This document shows, in pieces, positions 7,485 through 17,331 of a DNA stretch of 64,000 nucleotides (positions are counted from its first letter, which is position 1; every line of letters starts with the position of its first letter). Origin of the DNA: Duganella alba (GTDB lineage: Bacteria > Pseudomonadota > Gammaproteobacteria > Burkholderiales > Burkholderiaceae_D); assembly GCF_009674495.1 (NCBI RefSeq), contig NZ_WKJN01000028.1, positions 1 to 64,000 of the forward strand. The letters are read 5' to 3'. Position numbers and translations under genes: made by a program. The notes beneath the pieces were generated by a model that saw only the letters and a program-made list of their open reading frames with translations, did no database searches and was not told the origin of the DNA.

Positions 7485-9941
7485 ATGAACCAACCCCTAT
7501 CCGTGCTGCCGCTGAATCTTGGCTTGATGGCCGCTTCGCCGCAAGCCGGCGCCCAGGAGGGCGGTTATCGCCTGCCGCCTGCCGCCTTGCAAGCCATCGT
7601 GGACGCGGCGCGCGCGCCGGCGCTCAGTCTCAGTCCGCAACGCGACATCGTCGCCGTGATCGAGACGCCGCCGCTGCCCGGCATCGCCGAAGTGGCGCAG
7701 CCGGAGCTGAAGCTGGCCGGCCTGCGCATCAATCCGCGCACCTGTTCTGCTTCCCGGTTTTCGTTCGGCGCCGACCTGTCGCTGCTGGAAGTGGCCACGC
7801 GCAAGGAGCGCCGCATCACCGGGCTGCCGCGCGGCCTGCGGCTGTCGGACGTGAGCTGGTCGCCGGACCAGCGCCACCTGGCCTTCACGCACGTGGCGCT
7901 GAAGGGCGAGCGCGGATCGGTGGAGCTGTGGGTGGTGGATGTGGCCGAACGCAAGGCGCGCAAGCTGTCGCCGCAACCCTTGTCGGCGGTGCTGACGCGC
8001 GGCTTCAACTGGCTGCCGGACAGCAGCGGGCTGCTGGTGCACTGGCGGCCGGCGGGCATCGGCAAGGCGCCGGTGTCGAGCGGAATTCCCTCCGGGCCGA
8101 TAGCGCAGGACAGCACGTCGGATGGCCATGTGCGCCAGCTGCGCACCTATCAGGATCTATTGAAAAGCGAGGACGACGCGCGCCTGTTCGAGTATTACAT
8201 CACGGTGCAGATGGCGATCATCGACCTGCACGGCAAAACGCGGCTGGTCGGCGCGCCGGGCCAGTTTTCGCGCACTTCGATTGCGCCGGGCGGCGAGTAT
8301 CTGCTGACGCAAAGCGTGACGCGGCCGTATTCCTACATCGTGCCGGCGTCCAGTTTCGGCGAGCGGGTCGAGGTACGCGACCTGCACGGCGTGGTGGTGC
8401 ACACGGTGGCCAACCTGCCGCTGGAGGAAGGTCTGCCGCAGGGGAACGACGCGGTGTCCGACGGCGTGCGCCATGTGTCGTGGCGCGCCGATGCGCCGGC
8501 CAGCCTGGTGTGGGCCGAGGCGCAGGATGGCGGCGATCCCGCGCGCGAAGTCGTCGACGGCATCCGCGACCTGGTGATGCTGCAGGCGGCGCCGTTCCGC
8601 CAACCGCCGCTGGTGCTGGCGCGGCTGACCATGCGCTATGCCGGCATCGCCTGGGGCCGTGACGACGTCGCGCTGATCAATGAACGCTGGCACAAGACGC
8701 GCGCCTACAAGCAGTGGATGATCGAACCGGGGCACCTGTCGACGCCGCCGGAGCTGATCCACACCGGTTCATATGAAGACCGCTACAACAGCCCAGGTTC
8801 GCCGGTGATGCGCGCGGACGTCAACGGCTTCCCGCGCCTGCTGATCGGCCCCGGAACCACGGTGCTGATGGACGGCGCCGGCGCCACGCCGGACGGCGAC
8901 CGTCCATTCATCGACCGCGTCAGCCTGACCACGAAAAAGAAGGAGCGCCTGTTCCAGAGCGCCGCGCCATATTTTGAAAACGTGGCGGCGGTGCTCAACG
9001 ACGACGGCACGCTGCTGCTCACCACGCGCGAATCGCCGACCGAGCGGCCGAACTACTATCTGCGCGACCTGACCAGGCCGGAAGGCGAGCAACTGACGGC
9101 GCTGACCAACTATCCGCATCCCACGCCGCAGCTGAAGGACGTGGCGAAACAGCAGATCCGCTACACGCGCGAGGATGGCGTGGAACTGACCGCCACCCTG
9201 ATGCTGCCGCCGGACTACGACGCCGCGCGCGACGGCCCGCTGCCGCTGCTGATGTGGGCCTATCCGCAGGAATTCAAATCCGCCGGCGCGGCCAGCCAGA
9301 CCACCGGCTCGCCGTACCGCTTCAACTCCGTCAGCTACTGGGGACCGGCGGCCTTCCTGGCGATGGGCTACGCGGTGCTGGACAATCCGTCGTTCCCGAT
9401 CGTCGGCGTCGGCGACGAAGAGCCGAACGACACCTATCTGCCGCAACTGGTGGCGTCGGCCGAAGCGGCGGTGGAGGAGGTGGTGCGGTGCGGCGTGGCG
9501 GATCGCCACCGCATCGCCATCGGCGGCCATTCGTATGGCGCGTTCATGACGGGTAATCTGCTGGCGCACACGCGCCTGTTCCGCGCCGGGATCGCGCGCA
9601 GCGGCGCCTACAACCGCACGCTGACGCCGTTCGGCTTCCAGTCTGAGGAACGGCCTTACTGGCAGGCGGCGCAGGTGTATCAGGCCATGTCGCCGTTTAA
9701 TAACGCCGACAAGATCAAGGATGCGATGCTGTTGATCCACGGCGCGGAGGACAGCAACTCCGGCACCTTTCCGTTGCAGAGCGAGCGCATGTTCCAGGCC
9801 ATCAAAGGACTGGGCGGCACCGCGCGGCTGGTGATGCTGCCGAACGAATCGCACGCCTACCGCGCGCGCGAATCGATCATGCACATGCTGTACGAAACCA
9901 ATGCCTGGCTGGAGAAATACGTCAAACACGCAACGGCGTAG
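7485..9941 (+). CDS. S9 family serine peptidase, glutamyl-endopeptidase type (S9D)
   Basis: An 818-residue prolyl-oligopeptidase-superfamily enzyme. The N-terminal two thirds is a beta-propeller-like region (WSPDQRHLAFTHV is a typical blade); the C-terminal alpha/beta-hydrolase domain has the triad Ser683 (GGHSYGAF), Asp756 (HGAEDSNSG) and His790 (NESHAY). The stretch GIARSGAYNRTLTPFGF and the ESIMHMLYETNAWL end closely follow plant chloroplast glutamyl endopeptidase, the S9D branch, which trims peptides after glutamate. ATG 7485 is chosen because GAAAGGA precedes it by 6 bases; a frame extension to 7422 lacks support. The N-terminus (MNQPLSVLPLNLGLMAASPQ) lacks a basic n-region, so export is doubtful. 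Confidence 0.85.
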   Translation: MNQPLSVLPLNLGLMAASPQAGAQEGGYRLPPAALQAIVDAARAPALSLSPQRDIVAVIETPPLPGIAEVAQPELKLAGLRINPRTCSASRFSFGADLSLLEVATRKERRITGLPRGLRLSDVSWSPDQRHLAFTHVALKGERGSVELWVVDVAERKARKLSPQPLSAVLTRGFNWLPDSSGLLVHWRPAGIGKAPVSSGIPSGPIAQDSTSDGHVRQLRTYQDLLKSEDDARLFEYYITVQMAIIDLHGKTRLVGAPGQFSRTSIAPGGEYLLTQSVTRPYSYIVPASSFGERVEVRDLHGVVVHTVANLPLEEGLPQGNDAVSDGVRHVSWRADAPASLVWAEAQDGGDPAREVVDGIRDLVMLQAAPFRQPPLVLARLTMRYAGIAWGRDDVALINERWHKTRAYKQWMIEPGHLSTPPELIHTGSYEDRYNSPGSPVMRADVNGFPRLLIGPGTTVLMDGAGATPDGDRPFIDRVSLTTKKKERLFQSAAPYFENVAAVLNDDGTLLLTTRESPTERPNYYLRDLTRPEGEQLTALTNYPHPTPQLKDVAKQQIRYTREDGVELTATLMLPPDYDAARDGPLPLLMWAYPQEFKSAGAASQTTGSPYRFNSVSYWGPAAFLAMGYAVLDNPSFPIVGVGDEEPNDTYLPQLVASAEAAVEEVVRCGVADRHRIAIGGHSYGAFMTGNLLAHTRLFRAGIARSGAYNRTLTPFGFQSEERPYWQAAQVYQAMSPFNNADKIKDAMLLIHGAEDSNSGTFPLQSERMFQAIKGLGGTARLVMLPNESHAYRARESIMHMLYETNAWLEKYVKHATA

Positions 9942-9977
9942 AATGGTCGCAGTGTTCCTTCGACTGGAGTATCGACC

Positions 9978-10094
9978 ATGAAATTATTTCACCGCGCCCC
10001 TGATCCTGTCGTTCCCGTGGATGATCCCGCGCCGCCGAATATTCCGCATCCGGCGCCGCAGGATGATCCGGTGCCGGATCACAATCCCAGTTAG
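9978..10094 (+). CDS. Tiny Pro/Asp-rich protein (38 aa)
   Basis: ATG 9978 opens a 38-codon frame (MKLFHRAPDPVVPVDDP...) preceded by GGAG at 9966-9969, an 8-base spacing. The product is dominated by Pro, Asp and His with three PAP/DDP-like units and is probably disordered. Its stop TAG (10092-10094) overlaps the tamB stop by 4 bases on the opposite strand, a layout shared with other genuine gene pairs here. It is 36 bases downstream of the S9 peptidase gene and could be co-transcribed. Function unknown. Confidence 0.5.
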   Translation: MKLFHRAPDPVVPVDDPAPPNIPHPAPQDDPVPDHNPS

Positions 10095-13000
10095 TCGAAG
10101 GCCCAGTTGTACAGCACGTCCAGCGCGTTGTTGGTGCCGGTCTGGAATTGCAGCGTGATGCGCGGGTTGAGTTTGTATTTGAGCTTGACCAGGCTGGTCG
10201 CGCTGCTGGCGCCCTGTTCGAAACTCAGATAAGTACGCGCCGAGATGCGCTTGCCGACCGTGACCACCGTATTCTGCAAGCCGGTGGCCGCACCGGCCGT
10301 CGAGGTGCCGGCCGCCTGGCCCACGCCCAGTTCATCCACGCCCAGCGACTTGGCCAGCTTGCCCTGTCCCGAGCCGCCGAACAGCGCGCCGGCGGCGGTG
10401 CTGAGCAGCGCCATGTCGTTGCCCTGCGTATTGTCGATGCCATGGCCCAGCACCAGCCATGCCAGCTTGTCGCTGTCCGACACGGTGGGCGTGGACACCA
10501 GCTTGGCCTGCGGCGCCAGCGCCGTGCCGCGCACTTCCACGCCGGCTTCCACATTGGTTTCGCTGAGCGCTTCGCCTTCCGGACCGCGCCGCACGGCCAG
10601 AATGTTGAGGCCCGGGTTGTCGTAGGCGCCGGTGAAGTTGATCACGCCGCGGTCGATCACCAGTTTCTGTCCATATGCCGCATAGGTGCCGCTGACCACG
10701 CGGATGCTGCCGTTGACGCGCGGCGGCCGGCGGTCTGCCACGCGGATGCGCAGCGCGCCGGCCAGTTGCGCATCCAGTCCTTTGCCGCTCAGATTGAAGT
10801 CGTTGCCGAGGTCCGCTTCGACGTCGATATTCAGCGGCATGCCTTGCGCGGCCTTGACCGGCGCCGCGCCCTTGCCGACGATGACCACGTCGTCGCTCAG
10901 CGTCGGCGTGTCGGCGCCGGCCAGTTCGATGCTGGCGCGGTCGGCGCGGAATTTGCCGTCCAGCTGGAAGTGCCTGGCGTCGCGCGTCAGGTTGCTGGTG
11001 CCGCTGACCACCAGGATGCGGTCGGGGCGCGACAGCACTTCGAGTTTGTCGGCGGTGAGCTTGAGCTGCATGGTCGCCTCGTTGGCGGCGTAGCGTATCC
11101 AGCCATCGGCCTGCGCGCGGCCCTGGTTGCCGTCGAAGGCCAGTTTTTGCAGTTGCAGCTGGTCGCCGGTGAGGCGCGCCTGCAATTGGCCGTTGCGCAG
11201 CTTGATGCCCTGATCGAGCCAGTTGACCACCAGCTTGTCGCCGGTGATGTCGCCGCTCAGCTGCGGCGCGGCGATGGTGCCGCTGCCGTTGATCGCCATC
11301 TTGAAGGTGCCGTCGATTTCCAGGCCCGGCTGGCCGGCCAGTGGCGCAAGCCAGGCCAGTGAACCCATGTTGGCGCTGCCCGCCAGCGTGAAGGTGCTGT
11401 CGTCGGCCAGGCGGCCGTCGTGCAGCTGGGCACTGCCATCGAGTTTGGCCTGGCCTGCGCGCGTGCCGTCGACGTTCAGTTGTACGCGCAGCGTGCCGTC
11501 GTTGACGTCGGCGCGGGCGTCCAGCGTGTGCAGGCCGAGCGGCTGCGGCAGGTCGGCGCCGATGATGGTCAGGTCGCCCTGTTCGCGGTAGACGTGGACC
11601 ATGCCGGCGAGCGTGCGCGTGGCGGCTTGCAGGTTCAGGCCCCACTCGGCGCCGATGGTCATGTTGCTGCGGACGTTGTCGCGCCAGGCGTCGGACAGTT
11701 GCGCCAGGTAGTTGACCGGCACGCCGGCGGCCTGGCCTTTGCTGCGCCATTCGGAACCGGATTTTTCCAGGTTGTCGATGCGGATGGTGCCGGCGGGGAG
11801 GTTGATGGTGGTGGCGCCCAGCGCGATCTGCACGGGCTTGAGTAGGCCGGCGACGCCGGTGTCTTCCGGTGCGGTGAGTTTCAGCGGCGCCGGCGCGGCC
11901 AGGGTGAGTGCAAAGCGGCCTTTGTTTTGCAGGGTGTCGATGGCGCCGGTCCAGGTGTCGTTGGCCCAGCTGCCCTTGACGCGCAGCGCAGCGTCAAAGT
12001 CGGGATTCGAGGCGCTCAACTGGATGATGTGCGCGGAGCGCGTGCCGCTGGTTTGCAGCCGCGCCTTGTCGATGGTGATGGCCGGCGACACGTAGCGCGT
12101 GATGGCGATGTCGCTCACCAGCGGCACGTCCGCCAGCGAATCCGCCGCCGCGTTGCCACGTGCCTGCGCCGCGCCAGCGCGGGCCGCCGTTGCGCCGCTG
12201 CGCGAGGTCGTCCGGGCAGCATCGGCCACCGCCGCGCCGCTGCCTGCCGCACGCCCGGCGTTGCCCGCTATGCCGCCGGTCGCGGCGCCGCTTGCCATCG
12301 CAATCGTATTCCCCAGCGTCGCGTTGCCACGAATGCTGCCGACCTGCTGCTGGCCGGGCGCGCGCAGGTTGCTGCCATCGAGATTAAGGGCGAGCGCCGG
12401 GCGGGCGCTGGTGCCGGACAGCGTGCCATCCGCACGCAGCACGCCGCCAAACTGCGGGCCGAGCGCACCGAGTTGCGGCGCATCGAGCTTCCACTCCAGC
12501 TTATCGAGCGCGCTGCCGAAGCTGCCCTTGGCCTGCAAGCTGTTGGACGCCAGGTGCAGATCGATGTCCGCATTGCTCACGCTGCCCTTGGAAGCCGTCA
12601 GCTTGGCATAGCCCGACAGGGGGGCATTGGCAAACGTCGACGGCTGCAAGGTCAGATTGAACGCCGCGCGCCAATCGCTGGCCAGCCGCGCATCGGCATT
12701 GAAGACGGCATTGACCGCGCCCGCCTGCGCCGCGCCGAACGAAGCGGGATTCAGGCGCTGTACGCTGCCGTTCATCTTCAGCTCCGGCGTGCCCTTGATC
12801 ATCGCCACATCGCCGGCAGCGTGAATCAGGCTGTCCGCCGGACGCTTGGCCGATGCGAACGCCAGGCCGCGCGCATCGGCTTCAAAGCTGCTGCGCGGCG
12901 CGTCCATAGAGCCCGTGACCACGCCGCTGGCGGTGATCGCACCCAGCAGGTCGCTGCTGACCGCCGACAGCTGGCGTGCATCGATTTTCCACTTCAGTTG

Positions 13001-14665
13001 CTCGCCAGGCGCGCCGAAATTGCCGCTGACGTCGGCGGTGTTCTGCGCCATCGCCAGATGCGCGTCGATGCCGCTCAGATGTTTGGCGTCGGCATTGAGC
13101 TTGCCGTTGCCGGTCAGCGTCTGTCCCATCAACTTGCTGGCCTTGATCTGGAACGCTGCTGCCACTTGCCATGCCGGCGACAGTGCGCCTTTGGCGTTGA
13201 TATCCGCATTCAGGTCGGCGATCGGGTAGCCGGTGCCCAGCGCGGACGGGTCGAAATGATCGGCGGTCAGCTTGGCGCTGAATTCCTGCTTGTCTTTCAG
13301 ACTTGCCTGACCGGTGGCGCTGATGCTGCCTTTCTTCGCTTGCAGGCGCATCTGGTGCAGTTGCAGCAGCGCGTCGGCCAGCGTGGCTTGCAGATCGAGG
13401 CGGACGCCTTTGTCGGCAAGCGCTGCCGTCAGCGCTTGCTTCTTCGGCGTGCTGGTGAGCGTGATGTCGCCGGCGATGGCGGTTTTGTTGATGCTGGTGT
13501 GGATGTCTTTCAGGTCGAAGAGGTCGGTGTGCAGCTTGAAGTTGGCGGCGTCGATGCCGGCGTCAATGCCGCTGCGATCCACCTTGCCGGCGCCGGTGAA
13601 TTTGCCTGCGGCGCCGAGGTCGAGGATGACGTTGTCCAGCAGCGAGGCGGTGAGGGTGCCGTCCAGGCGTCCGCTGAAGGTTTGCAGCGGCAGGCCTTTC
13701 TGGTCCAGTGGCGCGGCCTTGCCTTGATTGAGGACGGCGAACTGGCCGGAGATCTTCTGGTCCTTGGCGATGGCGGCGGTCAGCTTCAGGCTGAACTTCG
13801 CTTCCGGCCATTCGGCGTTGAAGCCGGCCGGATCGAGATCGCGGCCGGTGAGGTCGATGGCGCGCAGGATGATCGGATCGAATGGCGCCAGTGCCAGCGC
13901 CGCTTCGCCACTGGCGCCATTCGCCGCGCCTTGAACTTTCAGCGTCAGCAGCGCCAGGTCGCCGCCGGCCTGCACGGCCAGCCGCGCACCACCCGCCGGC
14001 GCGGCCGCACCGCTGGCCGCCGTTGCATCGCTATACACCAGCGTCGCCTTGCCTTGCAGCGCAAACGGCTTGCTACCGGCGATGGTCGCATCTGCCTTGA
14101 TGTCGCCAAACGCCGTGTGCGCGGACGCGTCCTGCACATGCCAGGCCTGTTTGTCGCCATCGAGCTTGAAGCGCAGACGGTCGATCACATTGCTGCCGGT
14201 ATCGCTGGTCAGCGTCAACTTGTCCAGCCGCCCGTCGGAGATGCTGAGCTTAATCGGCGACGCCAGCGATTCCGGCATCGTGGAAGGTTCCGACGGCCCG
14301 CTGTTCTGCACCAGCAGGCTGCGTGCATGCAGCTCGCTGATGGTCAGCCCTTCCGAAAAATACTGCAACGGCGACCAGTTGATATCAATCTGCTCCGCCG
14401 TCACCACGGTGCCCTTGCTGCGGTACACCAGCTTATCGATGTGCATGCGGTGGTAAAGCGATCCGCTGACGCCCGTCACCGCAATCTGTCCGCCGCTGGC
14501 GTTCGAGATGCGCTGCACCAGTTGCTGCAAGGTCGACTCGCGCCCCAGCAGCCAGAATGCGCCGAACAACAGCACGACCAGCACGCCGAAGCCGATCGCC
14601 ACGCGGCGCGGCCAGCGACGGCGCGGCGCAACGTGTTCTTGAGGAGTGTTGTCTTGGTCAGCCAT
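10091..14665 (-). CDS. tamB: Translocation and assembly module subunit TamB
   Basis: A 1,524-residue protein with one N-terminal membrane anchor (residues about 20-42, after a basic RRRWPRR stretch), followed by a very long repetitive beta-strand region and the C-terminal TamB/DUF490 domain. TamB-type AsmA-like proteins span the periplasm as a hydrophobic groove; with TamA they support outer-membrane protein insertion and phospholipid transport. An Ala/Gly/Arg-rich low-complexity insert lies roughly at 790-850. The start codon ATG 14665 overlaps the tamA stop by one base (TGATG), so the two are translationally coupled. The product ends in ...VLYNWAFD, with the terminal-strand character expected. 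Confidence 0.93.
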   Translation of the reverse strand: MADQDNTPQEHVAPRRRWPRRVAIGFGVLVVLLFGAFWLLGRESTLQQLVQRISNASGGQIAVTGVSGSLYHRMHIDKLVYRSKGTVVTAEQIDINWSPLQYFSEGLTISELHARSLLVQNSGPSEPSTMPESLASPIKLSISDGRLDKLTLTSDTGSNVIDRLRFKLDGDKQAWHVQDASAHTAFGDIKADATIAGSKPFALQGKATLVYSDATAASGAAAPAGGARLAVQAGGDLALLTLKVQGAANGASGEAALALAPFDPIILRAIDLTGRDLDPAGFNAEWPEAKFSLKLTAAIAKDQKISGQFAVLNQGKAAPLDQKGLPLQTFSGRLDGTLTASLLDNVILDLGAAGKFTGAGKVDRSGIDAGIDAANFKLHTDLFDLKDIHTSINKTAIAGDITLTSTPKKQALTAALADKGVRLDLQATLADALLQLHQMRLQAKKGSISATGQASLKDKQEFSAKLTADHFDPSALGTGYPIADLNADINAKGALSPAWQVAAAFQIKASKLMGQTLTGNGKLNADAKHLSGIDAHLAMAQNTADVSGNFGAPGEQLKWKIDARQLSAVSSDLLGAITASGVVTGSMDAPRSSFEADARGLAFASAKRPADSLIHAAGDVAMIKGTPELKMNGSVQRLNPASFGAAQAGAVNAVFNADARLASDWRAAFNLTLQPSTFANAPLSGYAKLTASKGSVSNADIDLHLASNSLQAKGSFGSALDKLEWKLDAPQLGALGPQFGGVLRADGTLSGTSARPALALNLDGSNLRAPGQQQVGSIRGNATLGNTIAMASGAATGGIAGNAGRAAGSGAAVADAARTTSRSGATAARAGAAQARGNAAADSLADVPLVSDIAITRYVSPAITIDKARLQTSGTRSAHIIQLSASNPDFDAALRVKGSWANDTWTGAIDTLQNKGRFALTLAAPAPLKLTAPEDTGVAGLLKPVQIALGATTINLPAGTIRIDNLEKSGSEWRSKGQAAGVPVNYLAQLSDAWRDNVRSNMTIGAEWGLNLQAATRTLAGMVHVYREQGDLTIIGADLPQPLGLHTLDARADVNDGTLRVQLNVDGTRAGQAKLDGSAQLHDGRLADDSTFTLAGSANMGSLAWLAPLAGQPGLEIDGTFKMAINGSGTIAAPQLSGDITGDKLVVNWLDQGIKLRNGQLQARLTGDQLQLQKLAFDGNQGRAQADGWIRYAANEATMQLKLTADKLEVLSRPDRILVVSGTSNLTRDARHFQLDGKFRADRASIELAGADTPTLSDDVVIVGKGAAPVKAAQGMPLNIDVEADLGNDFNLSGKGLDAQLAGALRIRVADRRPPRVNGSIRVVSGTYAAYGQKLVIDRGVINFTGAYDNPGLNILAVRRGPEGEALSETNVEAGVEVRGTALAPQAKLVSTPTVSDSDKLAWLVLGHGIDNTQGNDMALLSTAAGALFGGSGQGKLAKSLGVDELGVGQAAGTSTAGAATGLQNTVVTVGKRISARTYLSFEQGASSATSLVKLKYKLNPRITLQFQTGTNNALDVLYNWAFD

Positions 14666-16521
14666 CAGAAAGTGAATCCCAGCGAGAAGTGCAAACGATA
14701 TTTGTGAACCGCGTGTCCATACGCCACGTCGACGTTGATCGGCCCCACAGGACTCTTCCAGCGCGCGCCGACACCGTAGCCGGACTTGGGATGCAAGGCG
14801 CTGATCGTGTCGCCGGCATTACCCGCATCGTAGAACACTGCCGCGCCGTACTGCGGCTTGAACCAGTACTGGTACTCGGCGCTGGCGGTGGCCAGATAAC
14901 GGCCGCCGGTGATCGCGCCGTCCAGCGGCACGCCCAGCTCCTGATAGCCGTAGCCACGCACCGACTGGTCGCCACCGGCGCGGAACAGATACACCGCCGG
15001 CACACCGTCCTTGTTGCGCGACGTGAGCGCGCCAAGCTCGCCCCGGAAGATCGCATTCGTATTGACGCTCAGCGGCAGGTACGCCACACCGCGCGCATAG
15101 CCGCGCACGAAGGCTTCATCGGTCAGGATCGGCAGCAGCGCACCGCCGATCTGCGCGTTCAGCGCATAGCCCTTGGTCGGGAACAGCAGGTTGTCCAGCT
15201 TGCGCCAGGTGACGCCGTAGGTCAGCGGCAGACTCTTGCTCTGGCTGGACGGGATGCCGCCGATGGTCTTGGTCTCCGTCAGCAGCTCCAGGGTCAGCGA
15301 GCGTTCCAGCAGCGGCGTACCCCAGGCGCGCTTGCCGGACATGCTGGCCACGCTGGTCACCTCGCCGGAAATGTCGCTGCGTTCGAAGGACGCGCCGATG
15401 CTGTCGTTGTAGCCGTCCGGCGTCACCGGGAAGTAGAAGTTGGTGGTGGCGGTCTGCTTCTTGGTCTCCAGCGTCAGCGCGCTTTTCATGCGCAGGCCGA
15501 ATACCGACAGATCGTCATACGTCAGCGAGGCGCGGTTACCCGTGTTGGTGGAGATACCGACACCGGCGCTGACGTTCTTGCGTTTGTTCTCCACCACGCG
15601 CACCAGCAGCGGCAAGGGCGCCATCGGCGCGGCCGCGTTCTGCTCCGGCGTCATGGCGGCGGCGTCCAGCTGCTCGGTGAGGATGGCGCTGGTGTCGGCG
15701 CTCACTTCCACGCTGGCGAAGTAGCCAGTGTCCTGCAGGCGCGATTGATACGATTGCAGCGCCGCCTCGCTGTAGTAGTCGCCGGGACTGATCTGGTTCA
15801 GGTTGCGCACGACCTTGTCCGGATAGCGCTTCAGGCCTTCGATGCGCAGTTCGCCGAAGCGCATCTCCGGCCCGCTGTCGATGGCCACGCGCAGATTGGC
15901 CAGATGCGCCTCCGGGTCCACCGTGGCCTGACTGTCGACCAGTTGCGCGCGCGGATAGCGCGTCTGTACCACGGAGCGCAGCATGGCGCGCTTGGCCGAC
16001 TCCCATTCGTCCTGACGGAAAATCGTGCCTTTCTTGAGCGGCCATCCGGCCTTCAGCGCATTGACGTCGAACTGCTTTTCGGCCGATTGGTCCGGATTGG
16101 CGGCAAAGCCCTGCAGGCTCAGATCCACTTCGCCCACGCGTACCGGTTCACCCGGTTCCACCTTGACCTGCACCACCGGCGTGCCGGGCGCTTCGCGATC
16201 GAAGGTGGCGCTGACCACCGGCGAATAGTAACCATCGGTCGCGACCAGCGTGCGGATCTGCTCCGGCGCCACGCGCACCAGCCGTTGCAGCTGCTCGCGG
16301 TCGATGCGGTCGTTGCCGCGAAAACGGACCAGGTCCAGATTATGTTCGAGCAGCTCGCGCACGTCGGTCGGCGCGTCGATGCGCACCTCGTATTTCAGGC
16401 CTTCGGCGGACTGAGCCGCGGCGGATAGCATGGCCGCAGCGAGGCAGGCAGACCCTTTTGCCACAACTTGTGCCAAAATTCGTGATCCTGTCCGTTTTTT
16501 TGCTGGCGATGCCGGTAACAT
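14665..16521 (-). CDS. tamA: Outer-membrane assembly protein TamA (BamA/Omp85 superfamily)
   Basis: A 618-residue outer-membrane protein. A signal peptide (residues 1 to about 39, cleavage near AQSA) is followed by POTRA domains (about 45-270) and a 16-strand Omp85 barrel ending in the aromatic HFSLGFTF. It partners TamB, encoded one base downstream. The sequence VRGYGYQELG in the barrel is the loop-6 V/LRG(Y/F) motif of the family. The start ATG 16521 is preceded by GGAG on the minus strand. The divergent queC gene lies about 100 bases away, so the short gap must hold promoters for both directions. Confidence 0.93.
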   Translation of the reverse strand: MLPASPAKKRTGSRILAQVVAKGSACLAAAMLSAAAQSAEGLKYEVRIDAPTDVRELLEHNLDLVRFRGNDRIDREQLQRLVRVAPEQIRTLVATDGYYSPVVSATFDREAPGTPVVQVKVEPGEPVRVGEVDLSLQGFAANPDQSAEKQFDVNALKAGWPLKKGTIFRQDEWESAKRAMLRSVVQTRYPRAQLVDSQATVDPEAHLANLRVAIDSGPEMRFGELRIEGLKRYPDKVVRNLNQISPGDYYSEAALQSYQSRLQDTGYFASVEVSADTSAILTEQLDAAAMTPEQNAAAPMAPLPLLVRVVENKRKNVSAGVGISTNTGNRASLTYDDLSVFGLRMKSALTLETKKQTATTNFYFPVTPDGYNDSIGASFERSDISGEVTSVASMSGKRAWGTPLLERSLTLELLTETKTIGGIPSSQSKSLPLTYGVTWRKLDNLLFPTKGYALNAQIGGALLPILTDEAFVRGYARGVAYLPLSVNTNAIFRGELGALTSRNKDGVPAVYLFRAGGDQSVRGYGYQELGVPLDGAITGGRYLATASAEYQYWFKPQYGAAVFYDAGNAGDTISALHPKSGYGVGARWKSPVGPINVDVAYGHAVHKYRLHFSLGFTF

Positions 16522-16573
16522 GAGACTCCATGAAGGTGTACGCTAAGGGGTACGTCATGCGCATGTTACCGGA

Positions 16574-16601
16574 TTGCCCCGAAAGATGGCGTACTTATAA
16601 T
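16574..16601 (+). promoter_or_regulatory. Sigma-70 promoter for queC
   Basis: TTGCCC (16574-16579) and a perfect TATAAT (16596-16601) are separated by 16 bases. Transcription would start near 16608, leaving a leader of only about 15 bases before ATG 16624, with GGAAAG (16614-16619) as ribosome binding site. There is therefore no room for a preQ1 riboswitch downstream of this promoter. Confidence 0.6.
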
Positions 16602-16623
16602 ATTGCTTCATCTGGAAAGAACT

Positions 16624-17331
16624 ATGCTGCCTACCGATTCCGCCCTGGTCCTGTTTAGCGGAGGCCAGGACTCCACCACCTGCCTGGCCTGGGCCCTGAA
16701 ACACTATGCCCGCGTTGAAACCATCGGTTTCGATTATGGCCAGCGCCACGCGGTCGAGCTGACCGTGCGTCCGAAGCTGCTGCAAAGCCTGCGCGAGCAG
16801 TCGTCGGAATGGAACGCCAGGCTGGGCGAGGACCACATGATCGACCTGTCGCTGATTTCCGAAATCTCGCAAACCGCGATGACCCACGATATCGCCATCG
16901 AGACCCAGGCCAACGGCCTGCCGAACACCTTTGTCCCCGGCCGCAACCTGCTGTTCATGACGGTGGCCGCCACCGTGGCTTATCGCCGTGGCCTGACGGT
17001 GCTGGTGGGCGGCATGTGCGAAACCGATTTCTCCGGCTACCCGGACTGCCGCGACGACACCATGAAGGCGCTGCAAGTGGCGCTCAACCTCGGCATGGAC
17101 ACCCGCACCAAGCTGGAAACGCCGCTGATGTGGCGCGACAAAAAGCAGACCTGGGAACTGGCCCAGGAACTTGGCGGCCAGGCGCTGGTGGACCTGATCC
17201 GCGACGGCACCCATACCTGCTACCTCGGTGAGCGCGGCGCGCTGCACGACTGGGGCTACGGTTGCGGCACCTGCCCGGCCTGCGCGCTGCGCGCCCGTGG
17301 TTACCATCAGTTCGTGGGCGCCGAGGTGTAA
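16624..17331 (+). CDS. queC: 7-cyano-7-deazaguanine synthase QueC
   Basis: A 235-residue PP-loop ATP-dependent enzyme that converts 7-carboxy-7-deazaguanine and ammonia to preQ0 in queuosine synthesis. The PP-loop motif SGGQDSTT is at residues 12-19; the FDYGQRH block and the C-terminal zinc-ligand region (CYLG... then GYGCGTCPACALR) are intact. ATG 16624 is preferred to an upstream start at 16603 because of the GGAAAG Shine-Dalgarno and because it gives the usual family N-terminus. The other queuosine genes are not in this window. Its stop TAA directly abuts the ATG of the diguanylate cyclase gene. Confidence 0.95.
   Translation: MLPTDSALVLFSGGQDSTTCLAWALKHYARVETIGFDYGQRHAVELTVRPKLLQSLREQSSEWNARLGEDHMIDLSLISEISQTAMTHDIAIETQANGLPNTFVPGRNLLFMTVAATVAYRRGLTVLVGGMCETDFSGYPDCRDDTMKALQVALNLGMDTRTKLETPLMWRDKKQTWELAQELGGQALVDLIRDGTHTCYLGERGALHDWGYGCGTCPACALRARGYHQFVGAEV

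Noticed and set aside
11927..14707. 926-codon plus-strand open frame across tamB
   Set aside because: Shadow of tamB; Arg/Gly/Ala-rich and without a plausible start.
16522..16623. preQ1 riboswitch upstream of queC
   Set aside because: A good TTGCCC-16-TATAAT promoter leaves only about 15 bases of leader, too short for any known preQ1 aptamer.
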